NCBI GenBank assembly: GCA_035293765.1
Contig: DATGMF010000027.1
Location: 1 to 64,000, forward strand
Source: DASRHT01 sp035293765
GTDB lineage: Bacteria > Chloroflexota > Ktedonobacteria > Ktedonobacterales > Ktedonobacteraceae
Length of the DNA: 64,000 bases
Direction of reading: 5' to 3'
Shown here: positions 9,715 through 18,964 of the stretch, piece after piece
Position numbering within the stretch: position 1 is the stretch's first letter
How the letters are laid out: each line of letters begins with the position of its first letter
Position numbers and translations under genes: made by a program
The notes under the pieces: model-generated
The model's database searches: none
What the model saw: the letters and a program-made list of their open reading frames with translations, nothing else
What the model was told of the DNA's origin: nothing

Positions 9715-9854
9715 TATAAGTAGAGTTCAATCCCTCATCCGGCTGATTTATACTGCATGAAACGTACTATAGAGCCATTGTAGAGCGTTACGAATAGTAC
9801 GGGTGTGTCTACCAGTATGTTCGAGCCTTTTGCTCGAAGGAAGGAATGAGCTGT

Positions 9855-11351
9855 ATGGCCTCGGTCGCTGGCCGTGATGATGTGCTGCGCTCGGAGCGTG
9901 TTGCCGGAGGTATCCTCCCCAAAGTTTTGAATTCATTTGATATGATCGCTATCTTTGTAGCAATCGTCCTCTTTATCAGTAACGCGGCTGTGATGGCGGG
10001 TGGAGCTGGCCCGTCGGCATATACCTACTGGATATTGGGCTTCCTGACATTCCTGATTCCTGGCGCTATTGTTACAGGGCAGTTAGGGCTGATGTTTCCA
10101 GGCGAAGGTTCTATTTATGTCTGGACGCATAAAGCCTTTGGCGCGTTTATGGGCTTTTTCGCGGGCTTCTGTGCCTGGTGGCCTGGTATCCTGGTGATGA
10201 TTGCCACAGGTGATACTGTGGTAGCCCTGATTCAGCAGCTCAACCCCAGTTTCTTGACTGAGCCCTGGCAGCAAGGTCTGGTGATCGTCCTGGTCATTGC
10301 CTTCTCGCTGGTGCTCTCTGTCTTACGTTTCAGAGCAACGCAGAACGTCGTTAACGTGGTGTTTGTCGCGTACGGTAGCGCGATCCTGCTGGTGGGCATC
10401 GCCGGCTTAATCTCCGTCGTGAGCGGTAATGCAGCTCCGGTGGATTATGCTGCGCATAACTGGTTGCCTGTTCCTGCGACCTATACTTTCTATGGGACAG
10501 TGATCCTGGCCCTGTTAGGGATCGAGGTTCCACTGAACATGGGGGTGGAGATTCACAATACACGCGCAATCACGCGTTACCTGCTCTGGGGATCGGCGGT
10601 GGTAATGATTGCTTACTTGATCGGAACCTTTGGGGTGATGACCGCCGTCAAGCCGCTATCGGCTCAGGGTAGCCCCGCCGCTATCGCTCAGGCCGTTACC
10701 TCTGGCTTTGGAGGCGTGGGTACATTCCTGGGCATAGTGGTCAATATCATCTTCATCGGGTTCTTTCTTTTTGCTACCGCTGTCTACAACTATTCCTTTG
10801 GACGCCTGCTTTTCGTTTCAGGTCTGGACCGGCGCATGCCCGCGATTATGAGCAAAGTGAACGCCAACAGGGTTCCCTGGGTGGCTGTGCTGGTGCAAAG
10901 CATTATCTCCGCCTTCTTTACCGTGGTAGCGTTTATCATTGCTCCTTACGCGCTCAGGATTGGCCTCAAGCCTGCGGACCTTTCGACGGTAGTCTACGAC
11001 ATTTTGCAGGCAGCGATAACGGTGATCTGGTGTATTTCGATGGTGATCCTCTTTGTTGATGTGATCATCATCCGTTACAAGTTTCACGAGGCGTTTGCGC
11101 GCGCGCGGCTGGCTCCCGACTGGGTATTCTACCTCTGTGCGGTTTTTGGCCTGATCGCCAGTGCTGTTGGCGTCTATGTGACCTTTACCGGCCCGTGGAC
11201 TGGTCTGATTGCCTATAACCTGTGGGTACTCTGGATTGGCGGCATCGGCCTGCTCTCCCTCCTCGTGGGGGTTGTGCTCTTCTTTATCGGCCACGCCACT
11301 ATTCGCGGCGATGTCAGCGATGAGCAAGTGATCGCGGAGGCAATATCCTAG
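9855..11351 (+). CDS. APC-superfamily amino acid / purine-compound permease
   Basis: An integral membrane transporter of about 498 residues with roughly 12 hydrophobic segments. The first helix region (LNSFDMIAIFVAIVLF) and GEGSIYVWTHKAFGAF resemble APC-family permeases. The substrate is not readable. Because the next genes degrade urate and xanthine, uptake of a purine-derived compound or of an amino acid made from it is a reasonable inference. The ATG at 9855 is preferred because AAGGAAGG sits 10 bases upstream; an ATG at 9846 is almost on top of that site. It is followed on the same strand by the OHCU decarboxylase gene after about 146 bases. Confidence 0.8.
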   Translation: MASVAGRDDVLRSERVAGGILPKVLNSFDMIAIFVAIVLFISNAAVMAGGAGPSAYTYWILGFLTFLIPGAIVTGQLGLMFPGEGSIYVWTHKAFGAFMGFFAGFCAWWPGILVMIATGDTVVALIQQLNPSFLTEPWQQGLVIVLVIAFSLVLSVLRFRATQNVVNVVFVAYGSAILLVGIAGLISVVSGNAAPVDYAAHNWLPVPATYTFYGTVILALLGIEVPLNMGVEIHNTRAITRYLLWGSAVVMIAYLIGTFGVMTAVKPLSAQGSPAAIAQAVTSGFGGVGTFLGIVVNIIFIGFFLFATAVYNYSFGRLLFVSGLDRRMPAIMSKVNANRVPWVAVLVQSIISAFFTVVAFIIAPYALRIGLKPADLSTVVYDILQAAITVIWCISMVILFVDVIIIRYKFHEAFARARLAPDWVFYLCAVFGLIASAVGVYVTFTGPWTGLIAYNLWVLWIGGIGLLSLLVGVVLFFIGHATIRGDVSDEQVIAEAIS

Positions 11352-11497
11352 AAGGTTGTACGCTCTCTGAGAGCGATCAGCAAGACAGGTATGAGCATTT
11401 TACATTGCTCATCTTGTCCTGCTGATTGGTTGTGCCTCATTCTTTGGGCGTGGTAACCTGATGATAGTAGCTGTGCATATTTGGGAAGGGGGAGACT

Positions 11498-12031
11498 ATG
11501 GCAACAGGAAAAATAACGATCCAGGAGCTTAACGCGCTCGACCAGGAGCGTTTTGTGCAGGAGTTGGGAGGGCTGTTTGAGGGTCCGCCGTGGATTGTTG
11601 CTCAGGTATGGCATCAACGGCCATTTGCTGACCCCAATCACCTGTTGCAAACGCTATGCTCAATTATGCATGCCGCTCCAGTAGAGCAGCAGATAATGCT
11701 GCTGCGCGCACATCCTGATCTTGTAGGCCGCGCCGCGCTGACCGGCACGCTCTCCCCGGCATCAGCCAGCGAGCAAGCGGCAGCACAGCTCGACCGCCTC
11801 ACGCCTGAAGAAATTGCGACCTTTCAGCGGTTGAACGCGCAGTATCATCAACGTTTTGGTTTTCCCTTTGTGATCTGCGCGCGTGAGAACAAAAAAGAAA
11901 GCATTCTGACTGGTTTTGCCTCGCGTTTACAGCACACGCGAGAACAGGAGATTCCCATTGCTCTTGCCGAAGTAGCAAAGATTTGCTCGTTCCGCCTGTA
12001 CGATCTCGTTCAGTCGAATGAAGCCACATAG
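11498..12031 (+). CDS. uraD: 2-oxo-4-hydroxy-4-carboxy-5-ureidoimidazoline (OHCU) decarboxylase
   Basis: The third enzyme of urate breakdown, converting OHCU to S-allantoin. The 177-residue protein is of standard length for the family and carries LLRAHPDLVGRAALTG, with the catalytic histidine in HPDL, the helix region LTPEEIATFQRLNAQYH, and the signature FGFPFVICAREN. A strong purine-rich ribosome site (GGGAAGGGGGAG) precedes the ATG. It is convergent with the xanthine dehydrogenase, HIU hydrolase and uricase genes, so the full urate-to-allantoin route is present within 6 kb. Confidence 0.95.
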   Translation: MATGKITIQELNALDQERFVQELGGLFEGPPWIVAQVWHQRPFADPNHLLQTLCSIMHAAPVEQQIMLLRAHPDLVGRAALTGTLSPASASEQAAAQLDRLTPEEIATFQRLNAQYHQRFGFPFVICARENKKESILTGFASRLQHTREQEIPIALAEVAKICSFRLYDLVQSNEAT

Positions 12032-12071
12032 GTGGTAAATGACCTTTTCTCCTTCCCCAAAATTCCGCGAA

Positions 12072-14246
12072 TCAGGTCTTTTTGTTCTCAGCTATCGCCT
12101 TTAGCACGCGCTCGGGCGTCATCGGTTGTTGCGTCAGCCAGATGCCGGTGGCATCGTGAATCGCCTGGGCCACGGCGGGGGCGAACGGGATCAGGGCCAT
12201 TTCAGCCATGCCGCGTGCGCCAAACGGGCCTTCAGGATCGGCCAGCTCCAGCACGACGGGCGTTACTTCTGTGGGCATATCAAGCACGGTGGGGAGAAGG
12301 TAGGTGCTGAAGTGCTGCGTCAGAATGTGCCCATCGTGCATCTGAAAGTGCTCGGTTAGAGCGTAGCCTAGCGCCTGGGCAAGACAGCCTTCGATCTGCC
12401 CGGTTACTTGTTGCATATTGATGGCTTTGCCCACGTCGTGGACGCTGATGATGCGCAAAACCCGTACCTGTCCGATGAGCAGATTGACTTCGACCTCTAC
12501 TGCCTGCGCTGCGTAGCCGTAACAGTAATTCGGACGCGCGCTATGTGTTTCGAGGTCAAGCGCCGTTGTCGCTGTTGGTCGAAACTGGATAGTGGCCTGC
12601 GCGCTTTCATCATCGGTGTAGCTCCATTGTTCCCGCGCCGCTAAAGCAGCATCTTTGACGGCTCGCCCGCCCATATAGGTCATGCGGGACGCCGATGCGC
12701 TTCCTGCATTGGGCGTCTCACTGCTATCGTCGCCGATCAGTGTAATGTTTGCTAATGGCAGCCCTAACGTTTCTGCTGCAATCTGTCGTAAAATCAGGTG
12801 GCTGCCCTGTCCCACGTCGGCGGCCCCGATCCGCACTTCGGCCCGTTCCAACTCCGCGACGCCGAAGACTTCGACCGTTGCGGTGGCCTGTTCGGGAAAA
12901 CCAAAGGAGTAACCTACATTTTTGATGCCGCAGGCAAGCCCGATGCCACGCCGTAGATGAGGAGCAAGCTGCTGATACGTTTCTCTGTTATGCCAGTGCG
13001 TGCGGACCTGCTCGGCGCAACGCTCCAATACCGCCAGGGCGCTCACGCCAGGCGGAAGCGGCTGCTGCGTCGGCTCGATGCTTCCCTCGCGATAGATATT
13101 GAGGCGACGCAGCTCAACGGGATCGATAGCTAGTGCCTGAGCCAGTCGGGTGACCATCAGTTCGGCGGCGAACTGGGCCTGTGGAGCGCCAAAGCCACGA
13201 AATGCCCCGCAGGGGATGTTGTTGGTATAGACGGCGTAACCATCGACATGGATATTGGCTATCTCATAGCAGCCGGTAGCGAACAGCGTGGCAGCTTTGA
13301 CTACCTCAACGCTGGTTGAGGCATATGCGCCACCATCGGCGATCAACTCAGCCTCCACGGCTGTGATTGTGCCATCCTTTTTAGCGCCCCAGCGGCAATG
13401 GATGCTGAAAGGGTGACGCTTATGATGAGCCATGATCGATTCTTCGCGACTCCAGACAAGAGCGGTCGGACGTTGCAGCTTCCAGCTTGCCAGCGCCAAC
13501 AGATGTTGCATCGAGAGGTCTTCGCGCCCACCAAAGGCCCCGCCAATAGCGGCGTAGCGGATGATAACGCGTTCTTCCGGCAGTTGAAGCATCTGTGCAA
13601 TCTGGCGTCGGTCTTCGTGCAGCCACTGTCCCGCAGTTTCAACGACAACGCGTCCCTCCTCGTCGATGTAAGCAATACCGGCCTCCGGTTGTAAGAACGC
13701 GTGCTCTTGCCAGGACGTGGTAAACGTCTCTTCCAGCACGATATCGGCTTCAGCCAGTGCCTGTGCTGCGCTGCCTTTACGCAGTGGGATGTGATACAGC
13801 AGATTGGTGTCGAGATGTTGGTGGACGAGAGGCGCATCCTTTGCCAGGGCTGCGCGCGCATCGGTTACTCTGGGCAGGTCTTCGTACTCGACGCGGACCA
13901 GTTGCGCGCCCGCTTGAGCGGCTGCTTTGTTCTCGGCTATTACTAGCGCGACCTTATCGCCCTCAAAACGCACGACATCCCCGCACAAGACTGGCTGGTC
14001 GGCGTCAATCAGCCCATAGGCGTTATGAGGGACATCCTCCGCCGTCAAGACGGCAACGACGCCGGGATGACGCAGGGCCGCGCCGGTGTCGATGGAAAGG
14101 ATGCGAGCGTGGGGCCGGTGCGCGAAGACCACCTGGAGCTGTAGCATCGAGGGCTGCACCAGATCGGCGGGATAGCGAGCTGCCCCGGTAACTTTGCTCA
14201 GGGCGTCGTGTCGTGGCTGGGATGCGCCTATCATACTATTGCTCAT
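12072..14246 (-). CDS. xdhA: Xanthine dehydrogenase, molybdenum-binding subunit
   Basis: A 724-residue catalytic subunit of the xanthine oxidase family, oxidising hypoxanthine or xanthine to urate with a molybdopterin cofactor. The N-terminal a/b hammerhead is visible (DALSKVTGAARYPADL), then the MoCo-binding segments GGAFGGREDLS and NIPCGAFRGFGAPQAQF, QGSHLILRQIAAE, and the C-terminal GARGMAEMALIPFAPAVAQAI with the glutamate expected to act as base. No iron-sulfur or FAD domain is present; those lie on the next gene upstream, whose stop overlaps this start by 11 bases. GGGAGGG precedes the ATG. Substrate choice between purines is inferred from the surrounding urate genes. Confidence 0.92.
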   Translation of the reverse strand: MSNSMIGASQPRHDALSKVTGAARYPADLVQPSMLQLQVVFAHRPHARILSIDTGAALRHPGVVAVLTAEDVPHNAYGLIDADQPVLCGDVVRFEGDKVALVIAENKAAAQAGAQLVRVEYEDLPRVTDARAALAKDAPLVHQHLDTNLLYHIPLRKGSAAQALAEADIVLEETFTTSWQEHAFLQPEAGIAYIDEEGRVVVETAGQWLHEDRRQIAQMLQLPEERVIIRYAAIGGAFGGREDLSMQHLLALASWKLQRPTALVWSREESIMAHHKRHPFSIHCRWGAKKDGTITAVEAELIADGGAYASTSVEVVKAATLFATGCYEIANIHVDGYAVYTNNIPCGAFRGFGAPQAQFAAELMVTRLAQALAIDPVELRRLNIYREGSIEPTQQPLPPGVSALAVLERCAEQVRTHWHNRETYQQLAPHLRRGIGLACGIKNVGYSFGFPEQATATVEVFGVAELERAEVRIGAADVGQGSHLILRQIAAETLGLPLANITLIGDDSSETPNAGSASASRMTYMGGRAVKDAALAAREQWSYTDDESAQATIQFRPTATTALDLETHSARPNYCYGYAAQAVEVEVNLLIGQVRVLRIISVHDVGKAINMQQVTGQIEGCLAQALGYALTEHFQMHDGHILTQHFSTYLLPTVLDMPTEVTPVVLELADPEGPFGARGMAEMALIPFAPAVAQAIHDATGIWLTQQPMTPERVLKAIAENKKT

Positions 14247-15651
14247 CTTGCCCTCCCACTTTCATCATGGCATCCAGAATTTTGCGGTAGCCGGTGCAGC
14301 GACAGATATTGCCACTGAGCGCAATACGTACCTGGTCGATAGTAGGATGAGGGTACTCGTCGAACAATTTTGCTCCCGCCATCAACATGCCTGGAATGCA
14401 AAAGCCGCATTGTACCGAGCCGCAATCAATAAATGCTTGCTGAAGAGGATGCAATTGTGTCCCTTGCGCCAGCCCTTCGATAGTGGTGACTTCAGCGTGG
14501 TGGGCCTGTGGCGCGGGTACCAGGCAAGACATCACAGCCTGCCCGTTGAGCCAGACTGTGCAGGCTCCGCACTCGCCTTCTGCGCATCCCTCTTTCGTTC
14601 CCGTCAGGCCAGCGTTCTCGCGCAACGCATTGAGCAGCGTCTTCCGTTGCGCATCGACCAGTTGATACGGCTGGCCGTTGATGGTGGTCTCAATCGTACC
14701 TGTAAAAGCTGATCGTGCATCAATGTCTCTCTGATTGGTAGGTTCTTTACCCGGCGTTTCCAGCGTAACGGGCTGCTCCATCGATTGCGCTGGTTGTTCC
14801 TTTGCGGCCAGGCGTTGCAGGCCGTGAGTGACCAGAGAAGCAAGCGTTGCCAGGCGATAAGAGGCCGTGGCGCGTACATCATCGATTGGACGAATATCGG
14901 CGCAGGCCAGCTTGCCAGCTTCCTGGCAGACTGCATCGCTGAGTTGTTTGCCCATCAGGTACGCTTCGGCTGCGCTTGCATGGACGATTGTCGGAGCCAG
15001 ACTGCCAAGCGTGATTTTTGCCTCGCTAACAATGTCGTCCTCCGTAAAGGTCAGCAGGAAGGCCACATTAATAACTGAGATAGCCTGTGCCAGCCTCAAT
15101 CCGAGCTTTAAGAACAGGCCGCGCTGATCAGCAGCTAAAACGGGCAGGCAGATCTCGCGTACCAGCTCATCGGGGCGGCAGACGGTGCGCCGCACGCCGG
15201 CGTAAAATGTGTGCAGGGGCACAATACGTTCACCCTCGCAACTTAGCAGCACCACATCCGCACCGAGTGCCATGAGAGGCGTAATAGTATCGTTGGCGGG
15301 TGAGGCAGTAACGACGTTGCCGACGACCGTGGCACGGGTGCGGATCTGCGGCGCCCCCACTTCCCAGCACGCCTGCACCAGCGGAAGCGCATACTGCCGG
15401 CACGCCTGCGACCTGATCACATCATTGTGCGTTGCCAGCGCGCCGAGGTGCAAGCAGCCATCCGCGAGGTGTATATAGTTCAAATCATTGAGGGCTGTAA
15501 TGTCGATCAATGTCGATGTTGGTTTCACTCCTCGTTGTAGCTCGATCAGCACATCGGTTCCACCGGCCACGATCCGCGCCTCTTTCCCATAAGTGCGGAG
15601 CAGATCGAGCGCTTCAGCCAGACTGTCTGGACGTATATATGTTTGCCACAT
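14236..15651 (-). CDS. xdhB: Xanthine dehydrogenase FAD-binding and [2Fe-2S] subunits fused in one chain
   Basis: A 471-residue electron-transfer subunit. Residues about 1-290 form a CO-dehydrogenase-type FAD domain (ARIVAGGTDVLIELQRG, IRTRATVVGNVVTASPANDT). After a polar linker, residues about 315-470 form the two-cluster iron-sulfur domain: GCAEGECGACTVWLNGQ for the plant-type cluster and CGFCIPGM plus GNICRCTGYRKI for the second. In many bacteria these are separate genes, and in eukaryotic XDH the iron-sulfur domain comes first, so FAD then Fe-S in one chain is an unusual order. It is the first gene of a pair translationally coupled with the molybdenum subunit. Confidence 0.92.
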   Translation of the reverse strand: MWQTYIRPDSLAEALDLLRTYGKEARIVAGGTDVLIELQRGVKPTSTLIDITALNDLNYIHLADGCLHLGALATHNDVIRSQACRQYALPLVQACWEVGAPQIRTRATVVGNVVTASPANDTITPLMALGADVVLLSCEGERIVPLHTFYAGVRRTVCRPDELVREICLPVLAADQRGLFLKLGLRLAQAISVINVAFLLTFTEDDIVSEAKITLGSLAPTIVHASAAEAYLMGKQLSDAVCQEAGKLACADIRPIDDVRATASYRLATLASLVTHGLQRLAAKEQPAQSMEQPVTLETPGKEPTNQRDIDARSAFTGTIETTINGQPYQLVDAQRKTLLNALRENAGLTGTKEGCAEGECGACTVWLNGQAVMSCLVPAPQAHHAEVTTIEGLAQGTQLHPLQQAFIDCGSVQCGFCIPGMLMAGAKLFDEYPHPTIDQVRIALSGNICRCTGYRKILDAMMKVGGQDEQ

Positions 15652-15726
15652 AGGTATCAGCTTTCTCTAGCGGTGAGATTGATTATTTCTATAGATAGTA
15701 CGCGCCGGACTGGCAAAATATGTCGT

Positions 15727-16092
15727 CTAGCTTCCGCGATAGGTGCTATAGGCCCAGGGCGAGACGAGCAGAGGCACATGATAGTGCGCCTGCGGATCGG
15801 CTATACCGAAGCGAATCGGTACCTCGTCCAGAAATGGCGGCTCTGGCAGCTCAATCGCCATCGGCTGCATGGCAAAATACGCTCCGACCGCGAAAAGCAG
15901 TTCGTAGGTCCCCTGTACCATCTCATTATCGACCAGCAACGCTTCTTCCGTACGCCCATGAGCGTTCGTGCGCGTAGTTTTTAGACAGAGACGACCTTTT
16001 GCCGCGTCAAGGCGCCACAGTTGGATGGTCATATGAGCAGCCGGACGTCCCTGTAAGATGTCTAACACATGTGTCGTAAGCCGACCAGACAT
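15727..16092 (-). CDS. uraH: 5-hydroxyisourate hydrolase (transthyretin-like)
   Basis: Hydrolyses 5-hydroxyisourate, the unstable product of uricase, to OHCU. The 121-residue protein has the family length and both signatures: LTTHVLDILQGRPA at the start with its active-site histidine, and the C-terminal tetrapeptide YRGS. The middle segment HYHVPLLVSPWAYSTYRG is also typical. CAGGAGGGAG lies directly upstream of the ATG. It follows the uricase gene by 14 bases, which indicates one transcript. No signal peptide is seen, so it acts in the cytoplasm. Confidence 0.96.
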   Translation of the reverse strand: MSGRLTTHVLDILQGRPAAHMTIQLWRLDAAKGRLCLKTTRTNAHGRTEEALLVDNEMVQGTYELLFAVGAYFAMQPMAIELPEPPFLDEVPIRFGIADPQAHYHVPLLVSPWAYSTYRGS

Positions 16093-16106
16093 GGCTCCCT
16101 CCTGCT

Positions 16107-17048
16107 TTACCTGTCTCTCTTGAGCGTCAATTTGATGATACCGTAAGCCGGGAACGGGTCTGTATAGACTTTTACGCGTTCATCGGTGCTGGACTTCACG
16201 ACCAGGTCGCGGGTGCGATTCTGCGCTTCAAAAGAGATTTCCGCGATTTGTGGAAAGCGGTCAAGGATACGCTGTCCCATCTCATAGACAAGATGTTGAA
16301 TCGATTCGCTGACGAATTCGTGGTGGATAGCCTGCACCAGGTCGCGCAATTGCTCAGGGGGTACGTAATGCGCGTGCTGCGCATCGGCCAGAGGAGCAGG
16401 ATCAGCGTATCTCCAGAACACGTCGAGGGCAATGAACAGGGGTCGATCAACTCGCTCCGGTAACGTCGTATACTCGTCGCGCACAAAGTGAGTAAACGCG
16501 CTTCCTGTCACTTTAAACAGCTCGAAGCCCAGGCGACCGCAGCGGTGAGCACTAATGACCGAGTCGGCGTCCGTGCGTGCGAACTCTATGCTGGCCCAGC
16601 TAAAATCGCTATGGGAGCGGCTGAATAGGCGATCACTTGCGCCAAAGCTTGCCTGTCCATGCTGCGGCACAGGAACCGCAGTAAAGGGCAGTTCGCGTAT
16701 GGTGAGTTGCAGCCGCTCTATTTGCGCGTAGGTATGCAGGAAGCGATGTCCTAGCAGAACAAGAAACTCTTCGAGGGTTGAGCCCTCGAACGTCAGCGCC
16801 TGCTGCAAGACAAAATTTTTCATGCTATCGGTTGCCACAACATTGGTGTTGTCCCCCTGCGTGTAAGCCGGGAGAAAGCTGTTCCCGAAGACCTCAATAT
16901 CCACTTCGAAAGCCAGCAAAATATTCTCGCGCCCGCTAAATGGCGATTCGGGGATAGGTTCTATGCCAGAAAGAGGACGAGCATACACACGATAAACCGG
17001 AATACGCGCTTTGCCATAACTGATGACATGACTGTTCTTAGCGTCCAT
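16107..17048 (-). CDS. Urate oxidase (uricase)
   Basis: Oxidises urate to 5-hydroxyisourate using O2 without a cofactor. The 313-residue protein has two T-fold halves. The first carries YGKARIPVYR and the active-site motif VATDSMKNFV (Thr 73, Asp 74); the second carries HLVYEMGQRILDRFPQIAEISFEAQN. Length is normal. GAGGG precedes the ATG at 17048. It is the first gene of the minus-strand run toward HIU hydrolase and is divergent from the glutamine synthetase-like gene, so both may share the 419-base control region between them. Confidence 0.95.
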   Translation of the reverse strand: MDAKNSHVISYGKARIPVYRVYARPLSGIEPIPESPFSGRENILLAFEVDIEVFGNSFLPAYTQGDNTNVVATDSMKNFVLQQALTFEGSTLEEFLVLLGHRFLHTYAQIERLQLTIRELPFTAVPVPQHGQASFGASDRLFSRSHSDFSWASIEFARTDADSVISAHRCGRLGFELFKVTGSAFTHFVRDEYTTLPERVDRPLFIALDVFWRYADPAPLADAQHAHYVPPEQLRDLVQAIHHEFVSESIQHLVYEMGQRILDRFPQIAEISFEAQNRTRDLVVKSSTDERVKVYTDPFPAYGIIKLTLKRDR

Positions 17049-17467
17049 AACACCCTCTTTACGTTTCGCACCCTTGTACAGGTTAGATTGAGCAATCTAG
17101 CGTTGGGAAACCCTGCCATGCCTCTCCATATGGAAGAAGTCATCTACTGATGCTGAATATTTTCAAGGTCCTATTAAAGAAGAGCTTATGGTAGAGCTTC
17201 GCGTGTATGGAAAATAGTCTTCCATTGTTAGTGATAATCTCTAGTATCAGTATAGCATATCTGACAATGCCTTCTCGCCAGCTACGCATAATTGATGATG
17301 GTCAGGCGGATCGGATATGCAGAAGTAAGCATTCACACCGTTTCCATAATGTGATATCATCCACATCATGAAAAGCCCAAAGCAAAGCTCGCACATTTTT
17401 CCAGGCCCATTTTCGTTGTCTTCATTGCGACAGTTTATTACAGAACAATGGGAGAAAGCAACAGCTC
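17049..17467. other. Divergent control region between uricase and glutamine synthetase-like gene
   Basis: This 419-base stretch must hold promoters for both directions. I see AT-rich patches but no consensus promoter pair, long palindrome or RNA gene that I can defend. The glutamine synthetase-like gene has a weak purine-rich site (GGGAGAAA) about 12 bases before its ATG. Confidence 0.4.
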
Positions 17468-18829
17468 ATGAATGCTCACGATGTCTTGACTCAGGCGCGG
17501 TCAGCAAATTTGCGCCTTGTCCGATTTGTGTATTGTGATAACGGCGGCGTCATTCGCTGCAAAGCCACACATGTTAGCAAATTGCCCACACGCATCCATG
17601 AAGGTATCGGCCACTGCTATGCCCTGGCGGCCTGGACAGGTGCGGACACGCTAGCCTCTGTCGAGGGCATGGGGCCTGTGGGTGAGTTTCGCCTGGTTCC
17701 TGACCCGGATACCTTTACGATTTTACCCTATGTTCCCAATACGGGCAGCATGATGTGCGACCAGATTGACCTGGATGGTCGTCCCTGGGGAGCCGATCCG
17801 CGCAGCTTCCTGCGGCGCATGATTGCACGTCTGGCGGAGAAGAAGATGCGCCTGCAAGCGGCTGCCGAGCATGAATTTTATTTTGCCCGTGAAGAGGCAG
17901 GTCAGTACGTCCCGGCGGACAAGAGCCTCTGCTATAGCAGCCGGGGTATGGATGACCAGGCCGAGGTGATGGATGTTGTCCTGGCCGCGCTCGAATCGCA
18001 GGGGATCTCTATCGAGCTCTTCCATTCGGAGGGCGGCCCATCGCAGCAGGAACTTTCTACCTCGCACGCTCCTGCCTTGCGAGCCGCTGACAATATCTGC
18101 CTGGTGCGTGAGACGATTTGCGGGGTCGCGCGTAAGTTCAACCTGCTGGCGACCTTCGCTCCCAAGCCCTTCCTCAATACCTTCGGCAGCGGACAACACC
18201 TGCACTTCAGCCTGTGGGGTACCGCTGACAGCGAGCGACCGGACAAAAATCTGCTCTATGACGCTCATGCTCAAGGATATCTGAGCCAGCCAGGACGCCA
18301 TTTCATCGGCGGCGTTCTGCGTCATATTCATGGCCTGGTGGCGCTTACCTGCGGTAGCGTCAACTCCTACAGCCGCTTGCAGCCGCACTACTGGAGTTCG
18401 GCCTATAATGCCTGGGGCTTTGAAAATCGTGAGGCGGCCATTCGCGTGCCCTCGACGGCCTGGGGTCGTGAGTCGGAGTCGATCAACCTCGAACTCAAAC
18501 CCTCCGACCATAGCGGCAATCCTTACCTGGCGCTTGGCGGCATCATCGCGGCAGGTCTGGATGGCATTGAGAACCAGATCGATCCGGGTGAGCCACAACA
18601 GGTCGATCCGGGCAATCTCAGCGATGAGCAGCGCGAGCGTTATGGTATTCGTCGTCTGCCGACCACGCTTGATGAAGCCCTGGATGAATTAGAGCGCGAC
18701 CCGGTCCTGATGGAGGCGCTCGGTTCCATGCTCGCCACCACTTATCTGGCGGTCAAGCGCAACGAGATCGAGGTCTACAAAGATAAAACTCCGCAAGAGG
18801 TGGTCAACGAGCACTTCACCAGGTACTAA
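17468..18829 (+). CDS. Glutamine synthetase family ligase (GlnA-like), purine-island copy
   Basis: A 453-residue member of the glutamine synthetase catalytic family, which makes amides by ATP-dependent ligation, classically of glutamate with ammonia or an amine. The N-terminal beta-grasp has VRFVYCDNGGVIRCKATHV. The catalytic part has AAEHEFYFAREE (metal ligands), FGSGQHLHFSLWG, EAAIRVPS and ELKPSDHSGNPYLALGGIIAAG. It is close in sequence and identical in length to the protein at 60826-62187. Such GS-like proteins often act on amines rather than ammonia. Next to purine genes it could fix released ammonia or modify an intermediate; this is inference. Confidence 0.85.
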   Translation: MNAHDVLTQARSANLRLVRFVYCDNGGVIRCKATHVSKLPTRIHEGIGHCYALAAWTGADTLASVEGMGPVGEFRLVPDPDTFTILPYVPNTGSMMCDQIDLDGRPWGADPRSFLRRMIARLAEKKMRLQAAAEHEFYFAREEAGQYVPADKSLCYSSRGMDDQAEVMDVVLAALESQGISIELFHSEGGPSQQELSTSHAPALRAADNICLVRETICGVARKFNLLATFAPKPFLNTFGSGQHLHFSLWGTADSERPDKNLLYDAHAQGYLSQPGRHFIGGVLRHIHGLVALTCGSVNSYSRLQPHYWSSAYNAWGFENREAAIRVPSTAWGRESESINLELKPSDHSGNPYLALGGIIAAGLDGIENQIDPGEPQQVDPGNLSDEQRERYGIRRLPTTLDEALDELERDPVLMEALGSMLATTYLAVKRNEIEVYKDKTPQEVVNEHFTRY

Positions 18830-18845
18830 ATCCTTTACCGAGCAT

Positions 18846-18880
18846 GGGGACCCCATATTTCAGGAATGCATGGGGTTCCC
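18846..18880. terminator. Hairpin after the glutamine synthetase-like gene
   Basis: Eleven-base arms (18846-18856 and 18870-18880) pair with one mismatch that could be a G-U pair in RNA. No T-run follows, so termination is uncertain. Confidence 0.35.
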
Positions 18881-18964
18881 ATATCGACGAATCTAACGCC
18901 CAGACTTCTCTAATAATGTCTTCATGAAAGCGTTTTTCACTCTTGAGCTGCTCTGCTGCTGTTT

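Noticed and set aside
17723..18598. Long open frame antisense to the glutamine synthetase-like gene
   Set aside because: It lies wholly within a gene with clear motifs, has low-complexity Arg-rich translation, and has no ribosome site.
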